Origin: Calendula officinalis
Taxonomy: Eukaryota; Streptophyta; Magnoliopsida; Asterales; Asteraceae
Direction: 5' to 3'
NCBI GenBank assembly: GCA_963853835.1
Contig: OY970825.1
Span: forward strand, 30,628,835 to 30,692,834
DNA length: 64,000 bases
How positions within the stretch are numbered: position 1 is the stretch's first letter; each line of letters begins with the position of its first letter. Shown here piece by piece: positions 42,069 to 52,609 of this stretch. A program made the position numbers and the translations under genes. The notes beneath the pieces were generated by a model that saw only the letters and a program-made list of their open reading frames with translations, was not told where the DNA came from and ran no database searches.

Positions 42069-44486
42069 ATGACTGATAACAATGAAAGCACATTGGCAAA
42101 CAAAATCCCAATTCTCACTCCCAACAACTTTGGGATGTGGAAAAACAGAATCAAGCAATACATGCTTATTAATGATTATTCCATGTGGGAAGTTGTTCTT
42201 GAAGGCAACAAAACCATTCAGACTCAACTCACAAGCTCATCAACCGAATCTGACAAACTCAAGAGTGACAAAGAAAAGAAAGACAGAGGAATCGAACTAC
42301 AAGCCTTAAGCACTCTTTTGCTTGCTATTCCCAATGACTATCAACATTTATTTGTTGAATATGATGATGCTAAGAAGCTGTGGCAGGAATTGGAGAAAAG
42401 GTTTGTTGGTACCAAAAGTACCAAGAGAAACACGAAGTCTGTTTTGAAGCAAGACTTTGAAAACTTCAAAGGACAGAAGAATGAGTCATTGTCACAAGTT
42501 TTTGATCGATTCAATAAACTTATTGGTGAACTCAATCAAGTTGGTGTTAAACCAGACAATGATGATGTCAATAGGAAGTTCCTCAGATCTCTTGGCGAAG
42601 AATGGTCTATGTATACAGTTATATACAGACAAGGATATGCATTGGAAGAAAAGGAGCTTGATGAACTATACAATGAACTAAGAGTGTTTGAATCTGAGGT
42701 AAGTAATAAAACTCCTACTTTACCTTCAAGTAATGCTGTTTTTGTGTCTAGTACAGGAACAGGTCAGGATGCTGCAACTGGAAAGAATGTAGAAATTGAA
42801 GATGTAGCAAGAGAATCCTTCTTTACTAGTCATGTACACACTGCATTGATTAGTGAAGATCTGGAACAACTCAATTCGGATGATCTGGAAGAGATGGACA
42901 TCAAATGGCAGATGGCCATGCTGAGTCTGAGAACTAAAAGATTTCTCAAAAGAATTGGTAGACAAAATCTGAGCTTCAGTAAAGGGGATCGTGCTGGATT
43001 TGACAAAACCAAAGTCAAATGCTATAACTGTAATAATTTTGGTCACTTTGCTAGAGAATGCCCTAGCAAAGATCAAAGATCAAATTATAACAAAAACAAC
43101 ACTTCAAATTCAGCTGCATTGGTATCTCAACAGGGTCAAGGATATGATTGGAGCTTTCAAGCAGAGGAACATGCTCAATACCAAGCTCTCATGGCTTTCA
43201 CTGATTCTACTACTGAGGTACATTCTAAATCCTGCACTCCTGAATGCATTAAACCATATAAAGAATTAGAAAAACTTAACAAAGAAACTCTTGATGAGAT
43301 GATTTTAAACAGAAATAGAAGAACTGAATTTAATGGTTGTATAGCTGATCTTGAAAATCAAATCAAAATCTACAAAATAACAGATCAAAAGATAAAAGAT
43401 GAATTATTACAAACAACTTATGATAAAGAACATGCTGAGTTAAAATTAAAAGAAACCTTAATTAAATTAGAAGAATGTCAATTGGAATTAGAACAAAATA
43501 AATTAACTATTAAAAAGTTTGAAAGAAGTTCTAAAATAATTGATGAATTAACCAGCAATCAAACCACTGAGAAAGTTGTTCATGAGGTTGGATATAATGC
43601 AGTTCCACCTCCAACTAATTTTATTCCTCCTCTTAAGTCAAGCTCAGAAAGAATATTAAACGAATTAAAATTAGAAAGTCAAACTGAAACAAGTAATGAC
43701 TTATCTGATGATGATCAAACAATTAACTCAACCGATACAAGTTTTCATACCACACAAAGTCAAACTGAATCTCGTAAATATACTTCAGAAAATATACCAA
43801 CTATTTTAAGAAAGGGAAATCAAAGAAATTTAAACCAGTTGAAAGAACAAAGAAAGCCTGAAAGTGCTAAAACAACAAAATTAACATGTTTAATTTGCAA
43901 TAAAGTTAACCACTTAGCAAAGGATTGTCATTTCAATCCAAGTAACTGCAAAGAATTTAAGGAATTCAAAGAAAACAAAGAAAAATTAAAAGAATTGAAA
44001 TTAAAACAAACTGCAGAAGCTAAAGAAATTAAAAATCCACATGTTGAAGTCCCTAAATTTGGAAGAACTGCACAAAGATTTGTGCAAAATATCAGGCATG
44101 GAAGTCCTAAAAGGAGTAAATATTTCAAAAATAATGGAAAACAAAATCAATTTCCAAGATATTCAAAATTTTCTAACATCAGTAGGAACTATTCCAGGTT
44201 TACTACTGATAAAAACCCTAATTACAATGCCGTCGGGTACAATTACCAAAATACCACTGATTATGCTAAAAACTCATATTACTCAAATACTACTGGTCCA
44301 TCAGTAGTAAAATACTCAAAAGCCAAAAACCATGGCTATAAACCTGGGTCAGTAGTAAAACAAAACAGTAGTAATAAACAACAAATGAAAACCAAACCTG
44401 CATTAAAAGCTCATCCAATTCGTAAATCTTACTCTTTAAAGGATGAACCCAAGACAAAACAAGCTTGGGTTCCCAAAATTAACTAA
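42069..44486 (+). CDS. gag: Element D gag, intact
   Basis: About 805 aa from ATG 42069 (MTDNNESTLANKIP). Same architecture as A: copia Gag domain, KWQMAMLSLRTKRFLKR, first CCHC knuckle CYNCNNFGHFARECP, YDWSFQAEEHAQ, coiled coil, second knuckle CLICNKVNHLAKDC, and a basic tail with octamer-encoded TTG/PSVVKY words. The tail is about 50 residues shorter than in A, with fewer NTTG repeats, matching the smaller octamer number in D's LTR. The frame is open although pol is broken. Confidence 0.93.
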   Translation: MTDNNESTLANKIPILTPNNFGMWKNRIKQYMLINDYSMWEVVLEGNKTIQTQLTSSSTESDKLKSDKEKKDRGIELQALSTLLLAIPNDYQHLFVEYDDAKKLWQELEKRFVGTKSTKRNTKSVLKQDFENFKGQKNESLSQVFDRFNKLIGELNQVGVKPDNDDVNRKFLRSLGEEWSMYTVIYRQGYALEEKELDELYNELRVFESEVSNKTPTLPSSNAVFVSSTGTGQDAATGKNVEIEDVARESFFTSHVHTALISEDLEQLNSDDLEEMDIKWQMAMLSLRTKRFLKRIGRQNLSFSKGDRAGFDKTKVKCYNCNNFGHFARECPSKDQRSNYNKNNTSNSAALVSQQGQGYDWSFQAEEHAQYQALMAFTDSTTEVHSKSCTPECIKPYKELEKLNKETLDEMILNRNRRTEFNGCIADLENQIKIYKITDQKIKDELLQTTYDKEHAELKLKETLIKLEECQLELEQNKLTIKKFERSSKIIDELTSNQTTEKVVHEVGYNAVPPPTNFIPPLKSSSERILNELKLESQTETSNDLSDDDQTINSTDTSFHTTQSQTESRKYTSENIPTILRKGNQRNLNQLKEQRKPESAKTTKLTCLICNKVNHLAKDCHFNPSNCKEFKEFKENKEKLKELKLKQTAEAKEIKNPHVEVPKFGRTAQRFVQNIRHGSPKRSKYFKNNGKQNQFPRYSKFSNISRNYSRFTTDKNPNYNAVGYNYQNTTDYAKNSYYSNTTGPSVVKYSKAKNHGYKPGSVVKQNSSNKQQMKTKPALKAHPIRKSYSLKDEPKTKQAWVPKIN

Positions 44487-44500
44487 TCCATTTATTTCTT

Positions 44501-47065
44501 GTGCAGAGTATTCAGATCCCTGAAGAAGGAAGAACATGACACATTGATAGTGGATGCTCTAGGCACATGACTGGAAATCTTCAAATTCTTAGAGATTTCA
44601 AGTCCTTTGAAGGTGGATATGTTGCTTTTGGTGAAAATTTAAGAGGTGGTAGGATTACAGGTAAAGGTACAGTATCAAATGGTAAGATTACTTTTGATGA
44701 TGTATTTTATGTTGCTGAGCTTAAGTATAATCTGGTTAGTGTCTCACAAGTGTGTGATAAAAATAACAAAATTCTTTTTACAGATACAGAGTGCGTCATT
44801 CTTTCTCCTGATTTTATTTTAAATGAAAAATTTGTTGTTTTAAGAACACCAAGGAGAAACAATGTGTATTGCCTGGATATAGGGGGAGAACTAATTTCTT
44901 CAAATGAGATCAACTATTTTATATCTAAGGCAAACACAAATGAATCAGAACTTTGGCATAGAAGGATGTGTCACACAAATTTTAAAAATATGAATAACTT
45001 AGTCAAAAAGGATTTGGTAGTCGGCTTACCTCAAAAAGAATTTATGTGTGATCATCATTGTGTTGCATGCCTAAAAGGTAAGCAACACAAGTCTTCTCAC
45101 AAGACCAAAGCAATTAATTCTATTTCTAACCCTTTGCAGCTCTTACATATGGATCTATTTAGACCTACAAATGTAATGAGTATTGGAAAGCAACAATATT
45201 GTCTTGTTATTACTGATGATATTTCCAGGTATACTTGGGTTTTCTTTCTTAGGACCAAAGATGAAACAAATGAGATCACAAAAAATTTGATAGTCAAACT
45301 GGAAAATACAAGAGATCTCAAAGTGAAAGCCAGTAGATGTGATAATGGCACAGAGTTTGAAAATGCTAACTTAATTACTTTTTGTGAGCTTAAGGGTATT
45401 GACGGGCAGTACAACTCACCAAGAACTCCAAAACAAAATGGTGTAGCTGAAAGAAGAAATAGAACAATCATTGAAGCAGCCAGATCCATGCTTGCAGATT
45501 CAAAATTACCAATAATTTTTTGGGATGAAGCTGTTAATACTGCGTGTTATGTTCAAAACAGAGTATTAATAGTTAAGCCTCATTTTAAAACATCTTATGA
45601 ACTATTTAATAGAAGAAAACCTTCAATAATTTTCTTAAAATCATTTGGTTGCCCTTGTACAATCTTAATTACAAGAGAACAAATTGGTAAGTTTGACTGC
45701 AAATCAGATGATGGAATCTTTGTAGGATACTCAACTCAAAGCAAATCATACAGAGTATGCAATAAAAGGCTAAGGATCATTGAAGAAAGTGTGAATGTAT
45801 CCTTTAATGAAAACCTAATGAATGAACAAGGAAATAGTCGAGATTGGTTATTCAACATTGATAATATAACCAAATCCTTTGATGTTAATTATGATTGTAA
45901 TGCAGGAGATTCAAACAATCAAAGTCAACAAGGAGGATCATCATCATTCAATGGTAGTCAAGACATAATGAAATATATCCTAGTTAATACTGATCCCATA
46001 GTTAATACTGAGGACAATAGTAACTCAGATAACCCTAGAAATCTTGATACCAATAACAACTCAAATTCACACGACACTACTGATCCCAGTAGTAATTCAG
46101 AAACTCAAACTAATGATGATGAACCAAGCAATAATGTTGTCAGTACTAACAATGAACCACATGAACTAAACAAAAATCATGTTACTACTGATACCAGCAG
46201 CAATGAAGAATCTCAACAAAATCCAGAAAATCAAGAAGAAACATGGACAGATGCTCAAATCCCTGAATCCAATGAGTCAAACCTTGATAGTCAATTTCTT
46301 GTTGACAAAGTTCCCAGTTCCAGAACTGAAAAGAATCATCCTTTGGACCAAGTCCTAAGTGATGTCAACTCAAATATGCAGACAAGAAGCAAATTCAATT
46401 CATCATTAATTACAAACATCTGTAACATAAGTCTAATCTCTAATGAATGTATGCATGAATGTTTTCTGTCACAGGAGGAACCTAAAAGATTCAACAAGCA
46501 ATGAAAGATTCAAATTGGATTATAGCAATGCAGGAAGAACTTCTCCAATTCAAATTACAAGCCGTATGGACACTTGTACCTCTACCAAAAGGAAAAAGAG
46601 CCATTGGAACAAGATGGATATTCAGAAACAAGAAAGATGAAAGAGGTATAGTGATAAAAAACAAAGCTAGACTTGTAGCCCAAGGATACACTCAAGAAGA
46701 AGGAATAGACTATGATGAAGTATATGCTCATGTTGCAAGAATTGAAGCAATAAGGATCTTTCCGGCATATGCTTCATTCAAGAAAATTAAAGTCTATCAA
46801 ATGGATGTGAAAAGTGCATTCCTTTATGGAAAAATTGAAGAAGAAGTCTATGTTTGTCAACCTCCAGGATTTGAAGATCCATAACATGATGATTATGTGT
46901 ACAAATTAGACAAAGCTTTATATGGCCTTCATCAGGCATCAAGAGCTTGGTATGATACATTATCATCATATTTATTGAAGAACAACTTCAAAAGAGGTGC
47001 AATTGATAAAACACTATTCACAAGAAAAGTCAAAGATGATATACTACTTGTTCAGATATATGTAG
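44501..47065 (+). pseudogene. pol: Element D pol, truncated and mutated
   Basis: Follows the gag stop after the acceptor-like TTTCTTGTGCAG. Lesions: Trp to stop at 44537-44539 in the protease WHIDSG motif; one-base deletion near 46490 before QQAMKDSNW; Lys to stop at 46882 after PPGFEDP; truncation at 47065. Integrase HHCC and the RCDNGTEF/NGVAERRN catalytic motifs are readable; the GPTNV motif is RPTNV. The linker keeps TTD words. Not functional. Confidence 0.92.
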
Positions 47066-48603
47066 TGTAGGAAAACCTTGTAGTATTCACATAGCGGAAC
47101 TTGAATACCACATTACTGGATCTCTACTAGTCAATGAGATCACGAGAAGAAAAAGATGATGAACATTACCTTTAGATAGCTAAAGAAGTGATCCACCTCT
47201 ACTGCACCATCTGGACACGCTGCAAGACCGCGTTGTACCAACAAAGTAACACACAAAGACTTGTGTGTGTGTGTGTGTTCGGTCGAACCGAACAAGCAAA
47301 AGCCGAAAACCCCTTGGGGTTTCTTTTGTTCGTCAGCCGAAGAGGAGAGGGAGAGGAGAGGCTAGGGTTTTGAGTGTATTGTAATGTGTAACCCTTAAAC
47401 CCTCACATAAGCCTTCTATTTATAAGGCTAGATGTTACGGTTTAGTCCTTGGAGTTTATGTAGGGATTTACTACGCACCATGCGACTGATCAACCACTTG
47501 GGTCGACCACCTAGTACACGAGTTCGAACCTTGCTGACCAAGAACATGAACTTGTTCTTGACCGGTTAAAACTAACTAGCTGATTCAAACCCTAAATGCG
47601 GAACTGGGATTAAACCTAATCCTTAAATCCTAAAGGATTGGGATGTTGGAAAACTAGATTAGGTTAACAAGAAAGAAACCTTGTACGAAGAACTCGAACA
47701 CACACACACACATACTTGTGTGTGTTCGTCGACCATCAACCAAAGAACCCTAGGGTTCTTTGGCCAAAATTCGTCCAAGAGGAAGAAGGGAGTAAAGGGT
47801 TTCCCAAAACATACCTTGTTGTCTGCTTAAGATTGATCCACTGATGATGAACAAATCGAGCGATCTTCTAGTTGATCTAAGCAATGAACTTGTTCTTCAA
47901 AACTTGAAGAACACGAAGAACGAAGAACACGAAGAACACAAACTTGTGTTCTTCCCTTGTTGCTTGTTCTCGGCCGAAATAGGGAGGAAGAGAGGGAATA
48001 GATTTCGTGAGGTGTGTAAGGGGTTTAGGGTTACCCTAAGCCTCTTATTTATATACAAATAAGTTACGCTTAGAACCCTTCTAGTTTAATTAATATTAGA
48101 ACTTTAATTAAACTTCCTTTTAACACTTCCATCCCTTATAGTTTAGCTAGTTTTTTATTGTTGCATTTAACTACTAAATGTCTAGTATTAATACACTAAT
48201 AATTCGGTACCCATATACACGAATTATATACTTGTATTTATACTTCTAATAGTTAATTATATAATAACTTTTATATAATTTATACAACAATATTATCCAA
48301 TTACTATATGATTTAATAGCTTTAAATCATATCATGGATAATCTATAATTAACACATTGTATATTTACTTAACTAGTAAATGTTCAACTACTTGTATTAA
48401 TTAGTTAGTTAAACTAATCTAGTAATAAGTTAAACTTAACTTAATACTTAACTGATTCATAATGACTATTATGAATCATTCCTCTTCGTAGTACCATTGC
48501 TTATCTTGCTCGTATTACATGTACTCACCGGTGTGACCCTTAAGTGTTTCGTAGGCATGGATGTATCATCATAGGTTGACTGACTGTGCACATAATTCCT
48601 TCA
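47066..48603 (-). repeat. Probable 3' LTR of element E with triplicated palindromic modules
   Basis: Ends are TGTAGGAAAACC and AATTCCTTCA, with a PPT (AAGTGGGAGTC in element sense) directly outside. Three diverged modules share an ACAC..ACTTGTGT..TTCG..CCGAA..GAGG order (about 47240-47355, 47690-47790, 47880-47990). Each has a palindrome: 47307-47322, a perfect 24-bp one at 47740-47763, and an 11-bp-stem hairpin at 47931-47954. Two TATA-like sites (TTATAAATAG near 47425, TATATAAATAAG near 48045, minus). A nested or tandem LTR starting TGTTGGAAAAC at 47644 is possible. Confidence 0.55.
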
Positions 48604-48620
48604 GACTCCCACTTGTGCAA
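48604..48620 (-). promoter_or_regulatory. Polypurine tract of element E
   Basis: Minus strand GCACAAGTGGGAGTC, typical for copia PPTs, adjoining the LTR end CCTTCA at 48603. Confidence 0.6.
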
Positions 48621-51099
48621 GTCTGTAACCTTTGTCTTAATGATACGAGCTACATTGGCCTTCTAGATGGGCATGTAGGTAACCAACCCCATAAAAACAG
48701 CTTACATAACCCAGGTATGGTTTATGAAAAACTCTTTAATAGCGTCTCCTAGTAAAGAACACTCTGTCTCTACTTCTTGGGCAAACTATGTTAGGCTCAT
48801 CCCTTGCAGCATGATATTTGTGATAACGAATACGAGCATGGTAGAAATTATCAACTCCTGTATTCGAAATCATTTTATGACTTCTTGATTCAAACTGCTG
48901 TGATAAACGACAAAGAACATATCAGTTCGTTTGGGCACGGCCGTGCACTTGCCAGTTTCTCATCAAGTCAAAGGACCTATAAATATCTCTCCTAAAGAGG
49001 AGGTGCAATTACCATCTTGTATATTTCGATTTAAAATACAACTTCCTTTGTACCCAGTATCACCTCGTATGACAAACGTATTTCAGTATTGTCTAAGTTG
49101 AACCAAAGCACATTAGTCATTATATCCTAAACCAAATACCGCAGGCTTAAGGACAATCCTAGTGAACAATACTTTTGAACTTTTCAACCACGAAGTATTG
49201 TCACGGTGGTCAATCCAATATTCGTTGAGCCTCCAACAGAATATCACCGATATTTGGTTTACACAAAACTTGTGTAGCTATCTTCGAAGAACTTCGAATC
49301 TACCACCAAATACCGCGATGACGTTAACGTCCCATCGAGGTTCCCACCAAGACGAGTAGTCATGGATTTTGTGTCTTCTTGAATAAATAGACTTTTATTC
49401 ATGGATCTTGTAAAACATACAAAGTCTGAATAAAAATGATACTAACTCAAGTATTATTCCTCACTGGACATAGATACTGAATTATTACTGGATCATTACT
49501 CATTCCTTTCGTTCGTGTTGATTACTTAATGATTCTTACAAACTTAACTGTAACTTTATCACTGAACCAATCATTTCTATTAAACTAAAGACATAAGATG
49601 AGTATTTAGGAATACTATTACTTTTGTCTTTGCTAGATATTGTTCTTGCAACAATCTAGAACATATTCTAGTCTTGCCTTTTATGCAATTCGGTAAACAT
49701 AGGAGGATTGGAAATTAACTCCTTAGTTTCTTGAATTCATAAAATCATCCTTGCAACTAAAGCCTCTTTTAGTTACTTGATTTGTAGATATTCTTACTAG
49801 TTAAAGAAATTTCCTTAAATGATTGTGTTATCCACTGAAGTGTTAACAACCTATTAGATATGCAATAATTAATCACAAGACTTGTGATCACGCTATTAGG
49901 TTTGCAATAATCTAATCAACGATCATTTATTATTTCTCTTAACTCTTTGGCTAACGACTTGGTAAAACCTTGTTGTTAATGTCTTTACTAACTTTAGTGA
50001 ATTCACTAACATCTTTAATGAATTACGTTAGTCTTAGCTACCACTTACTTTTATGGAATTTTAGCATCTCTTAAACTACTTTGACCTTGTCAATAACTTG
50101 TAGTTTAATCTTTTAAGAATTCTGTCAATAATTAAGATCATCCTTTGGATTTGCGAATATCCAACATTCATGTTTAGGGAATTATGATCTTTATTGATTA
50201 CTGTATCTAACAAGTATAAGACACTTGAAATGATACTATCAATTCTTAAATACATTAGTACTCTTTTAAGAATTTTATTTAATGCCAAAGTCATTTCTTG
50301 GATTTCTCAAATATTGTATTTATTACAAGTATAAAAGACTTGCAATAATTCCATTTAATTCTTAAATACTTTAATATAGTTATGTCCCTTTTTAAGAGTC
50401 ATTTAATGTCTAAGTCATTTTACTTGGATTAAACGAATATCCAACTATTCCGAGTAGGGAATTATGACTTCATTAAATCCTTTACTACAAGTATGAAAGA
50501 CTTGTAATAATACTCTTTAGAGTCTATCTTGATTATATCCAATATAATCATACTATATTAATATTAATACTTTAAAACTTTCTATCATAAGTAATGACTA
50601 TTACTTAAGATGTTTTAACTAAGTTCAATAACTATTGAACCTTATGCTTCCATAAAACTCTTAAACACTTTCGTAAGAAAAAAAAACTTTCTAATTACTA
50701 GCATCTAAATACCTTGAGCTATCAAGACATTATTTATACAACAATGAAACAAATATATATAAAACATGAAACATAGGTAAATCAAAACTTGACTTACAAT
50801 CTAGTCATAAACCTTGACTAGTGTAATTATCACACATGCACACAATATAATTCAACCATGGATTCGAAATTTATTTAAAACCAAAATAAAACGTGTTTTA
50901 ACATAAAATAAAATTATCCAAAAACAATAAAGTAAAATTGTTTTTACTGAATCCATAAAATACTGAATTATAAAACTTGGTGCTTGTGAGATCATCACCA
51001 TCTCATGCCGGTCATCTCACTTATCATCTTATGCAATAAACGATTGCTAAATTTAAGTTACTTGTAATAAACTTTTACAAGTAGGAAGCGAGTATCTAG
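48621..51099 (-). other. AT-rich non-coding interior of element E
   Basis: 2.5 kb without supported coding sequence. Many repeated words such as GTATAAAAGACTTG and TTCTTAAATAC suggest decayed internal duplications (about 50090-50580). No integrase or RT motif is seen in any frame, so pol has been replaced or lost. Confidence 0.5.
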
Positions 51100-51800
51100 A
51101 AGTTGGTCAAGTCAACTAAGGAGCAAGCATTGCCTACTACCCTGTGACCCTTGCCACAACCAAGACACCGTTTCTCGGTCCTTGTTTGGCTTTACCTTCT
51201 TGATCTTTTTGTTTGACTCCATTACCCTTTAGGCACGCCGTGGCTGGGATTGGTTTTATCCTTTCCCTTTCCACTGCGCCTCTTTCTCTGTTCACTACCA
51301 TCATCGGTTACTACGAGATCATTCTTAAACTTGGTCCCCAAATCAACTCAGTAGTCATGAGCATGGAATGTAGGTCATCAATGGATTGCTCCATGCTATG
51401 CATGTTGTAGTTGACTACATAAGACTTATAGTCATCTTAACAGCGAGTTGAGTATCATTACTGTTGCTAACTGCAACGGTACTGGGTATCCTATTCATTC
51501 AAGATGATCCATGTGCTCTTTCATTTTCATGACGTGAGCACTTACCGATGATCACTTAACCATCTTGCAAGATTTGAACACCCTATAAGCATAATATGCT
51601 TATCCTGGTTCATTTCTAGCATTCGCGGTAGGAGCATTTAGTATTGCTTTTTCTAGGACATTTCCTTTTCTCTCATGCGTAAGCATAATCCGAAGATCAC
51701 GCTTCCAATTGAGAAACATTGACCCAGTCAATTCGTCCTTTTCTAGAAACAAGCGTAGTGACAGATTGTTGGTACGTGTCGCTATGGTTGTTGCTGCCAT
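51100..51800 (-). pseudogene. gag: Element E gag, degenerate
   Basis: Starts ATG at 51800 after a TTTGTAG acceptor-like end. The first 66 codons (51600-51800) are open with the family signature LEKDELTGSMFLNWKRDLRIML, a variant of the LEKEKLDGTNFVDWSRNLRIVL seen in H. Then stops and frameshifts appear. Later fragments include MEQSIDDLHSML (about 51395-51360) and a Lys-rich stretch before a decayed zinc knuckle (about 51120-51230). Confidence 0.7.
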
Positions 51801-52609
51801 CTACAAATCAAACCCAGTTTAATTAGTAATCATCAATAAACATTCTCTAAAATATATTATAAACCCATAATTAATATTTTAGGCCTAGGATCCATATATC
51901 ACATTCTCGCCGCAAGGTTTGGGCACCACCCGACGAGACATGCTATTTCTGGTAGGTAACTTCCTTACCGATCGTATCAAGACTTGACACGATTCCTAGG
52001 GGTCGTATAATCTTTAGACTTATAACTTATTACAGCTTTGTACAATCTAATTGTACATTTCTAAGTTAGTAATAAAGTCTAGTATGTTTATTCTACTCAA
52101 GTACTTTTTGGGTCGGGACTCCCGATTATCACCAAAGTAGGTCAGACCATCTAAGACAGTGCGATGCTCTGTGCCGAGACTCCCGATTATCACAGAACCT
52201 TACGCACCCTAACACTCGCAATGATTTGAATCCATATCTAAGGTTCTTTATCCTTACAATGATTTGAATATCGTTTAACAAGTGAGGTGTTCCATTAGGT
52301 GGATAGTACTTCGATCTAAGATTTTCTTGGGTTTGTTTAAGTCCTAAAACTAAACTTAACCTTTTATTCCAATCTTAATCCTTGTTTAAAAATGTGTGAC
52401 TTGTGAATTGAATGGTTCTCCAAGACATCTTCTTTAAACATAAGAACTATTCTTTAAAACTTATAGTTTCAAGAATTCACACGATTTTACATGTATACCT
52501 AAAACGAGGTGTACAAAACGTTTTACTAGGTTTTGTGAGAAACCTTATTTCTAATAAAACTTACTTGTTTTATATTACTTGAAAAACTTGTGATTATTGT
52601 ATTAGGCAT
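51801..52609 (-). other. Leader of element E up to the breakpoint with F
   Basis: Non-coding, AT-rich, with a repeated phrase GACTCCCGATTATCAC (52116-52134, 52184-52200). No PBS or LTR end is recognised. At 52588-52610 it meets sequence also found inside the F LTR (CTTGTGATTATTGTATTAGG), marking the junction. Confidence 0.5.

Larger units (their letters stand above)
41503..47065 (+). mobile_element. Element D: 5' part of an A-family copia element, cut inside RT
   Basis: Plus-strand order LTR (41503-41984), PBS, gag, pol. Pol stops being recognisable right after the TATATGTAG that codes for YV of the YVDD motif, where element E begins (47066). The 3' half of pol, any ORF3 and the 3' LTR are absent from the window. 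Gag and pol are clearly the A/B/C family but the LTR is shorter (482 bp). Confidence 0.92.
47066..52586 (-). mobile_element. Element E: copia element of a second family, gag-only remnant, 5' end lost
   Basis: Minus orientation. Probable 3' LTR 47066-48603, PPT, then AT-rich sequence and a degenerate gag whose ATG is at 51800. E starts TGTAGG immediately after TGTAG (47061-47065), the likely target duplication in D's pol. No RT or integrase is recognisable, so it is non-autonomous. Its 5' LTR is missing: the sequence joins a partial F LTR at about 52586-52610. Confidence 0.65.
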
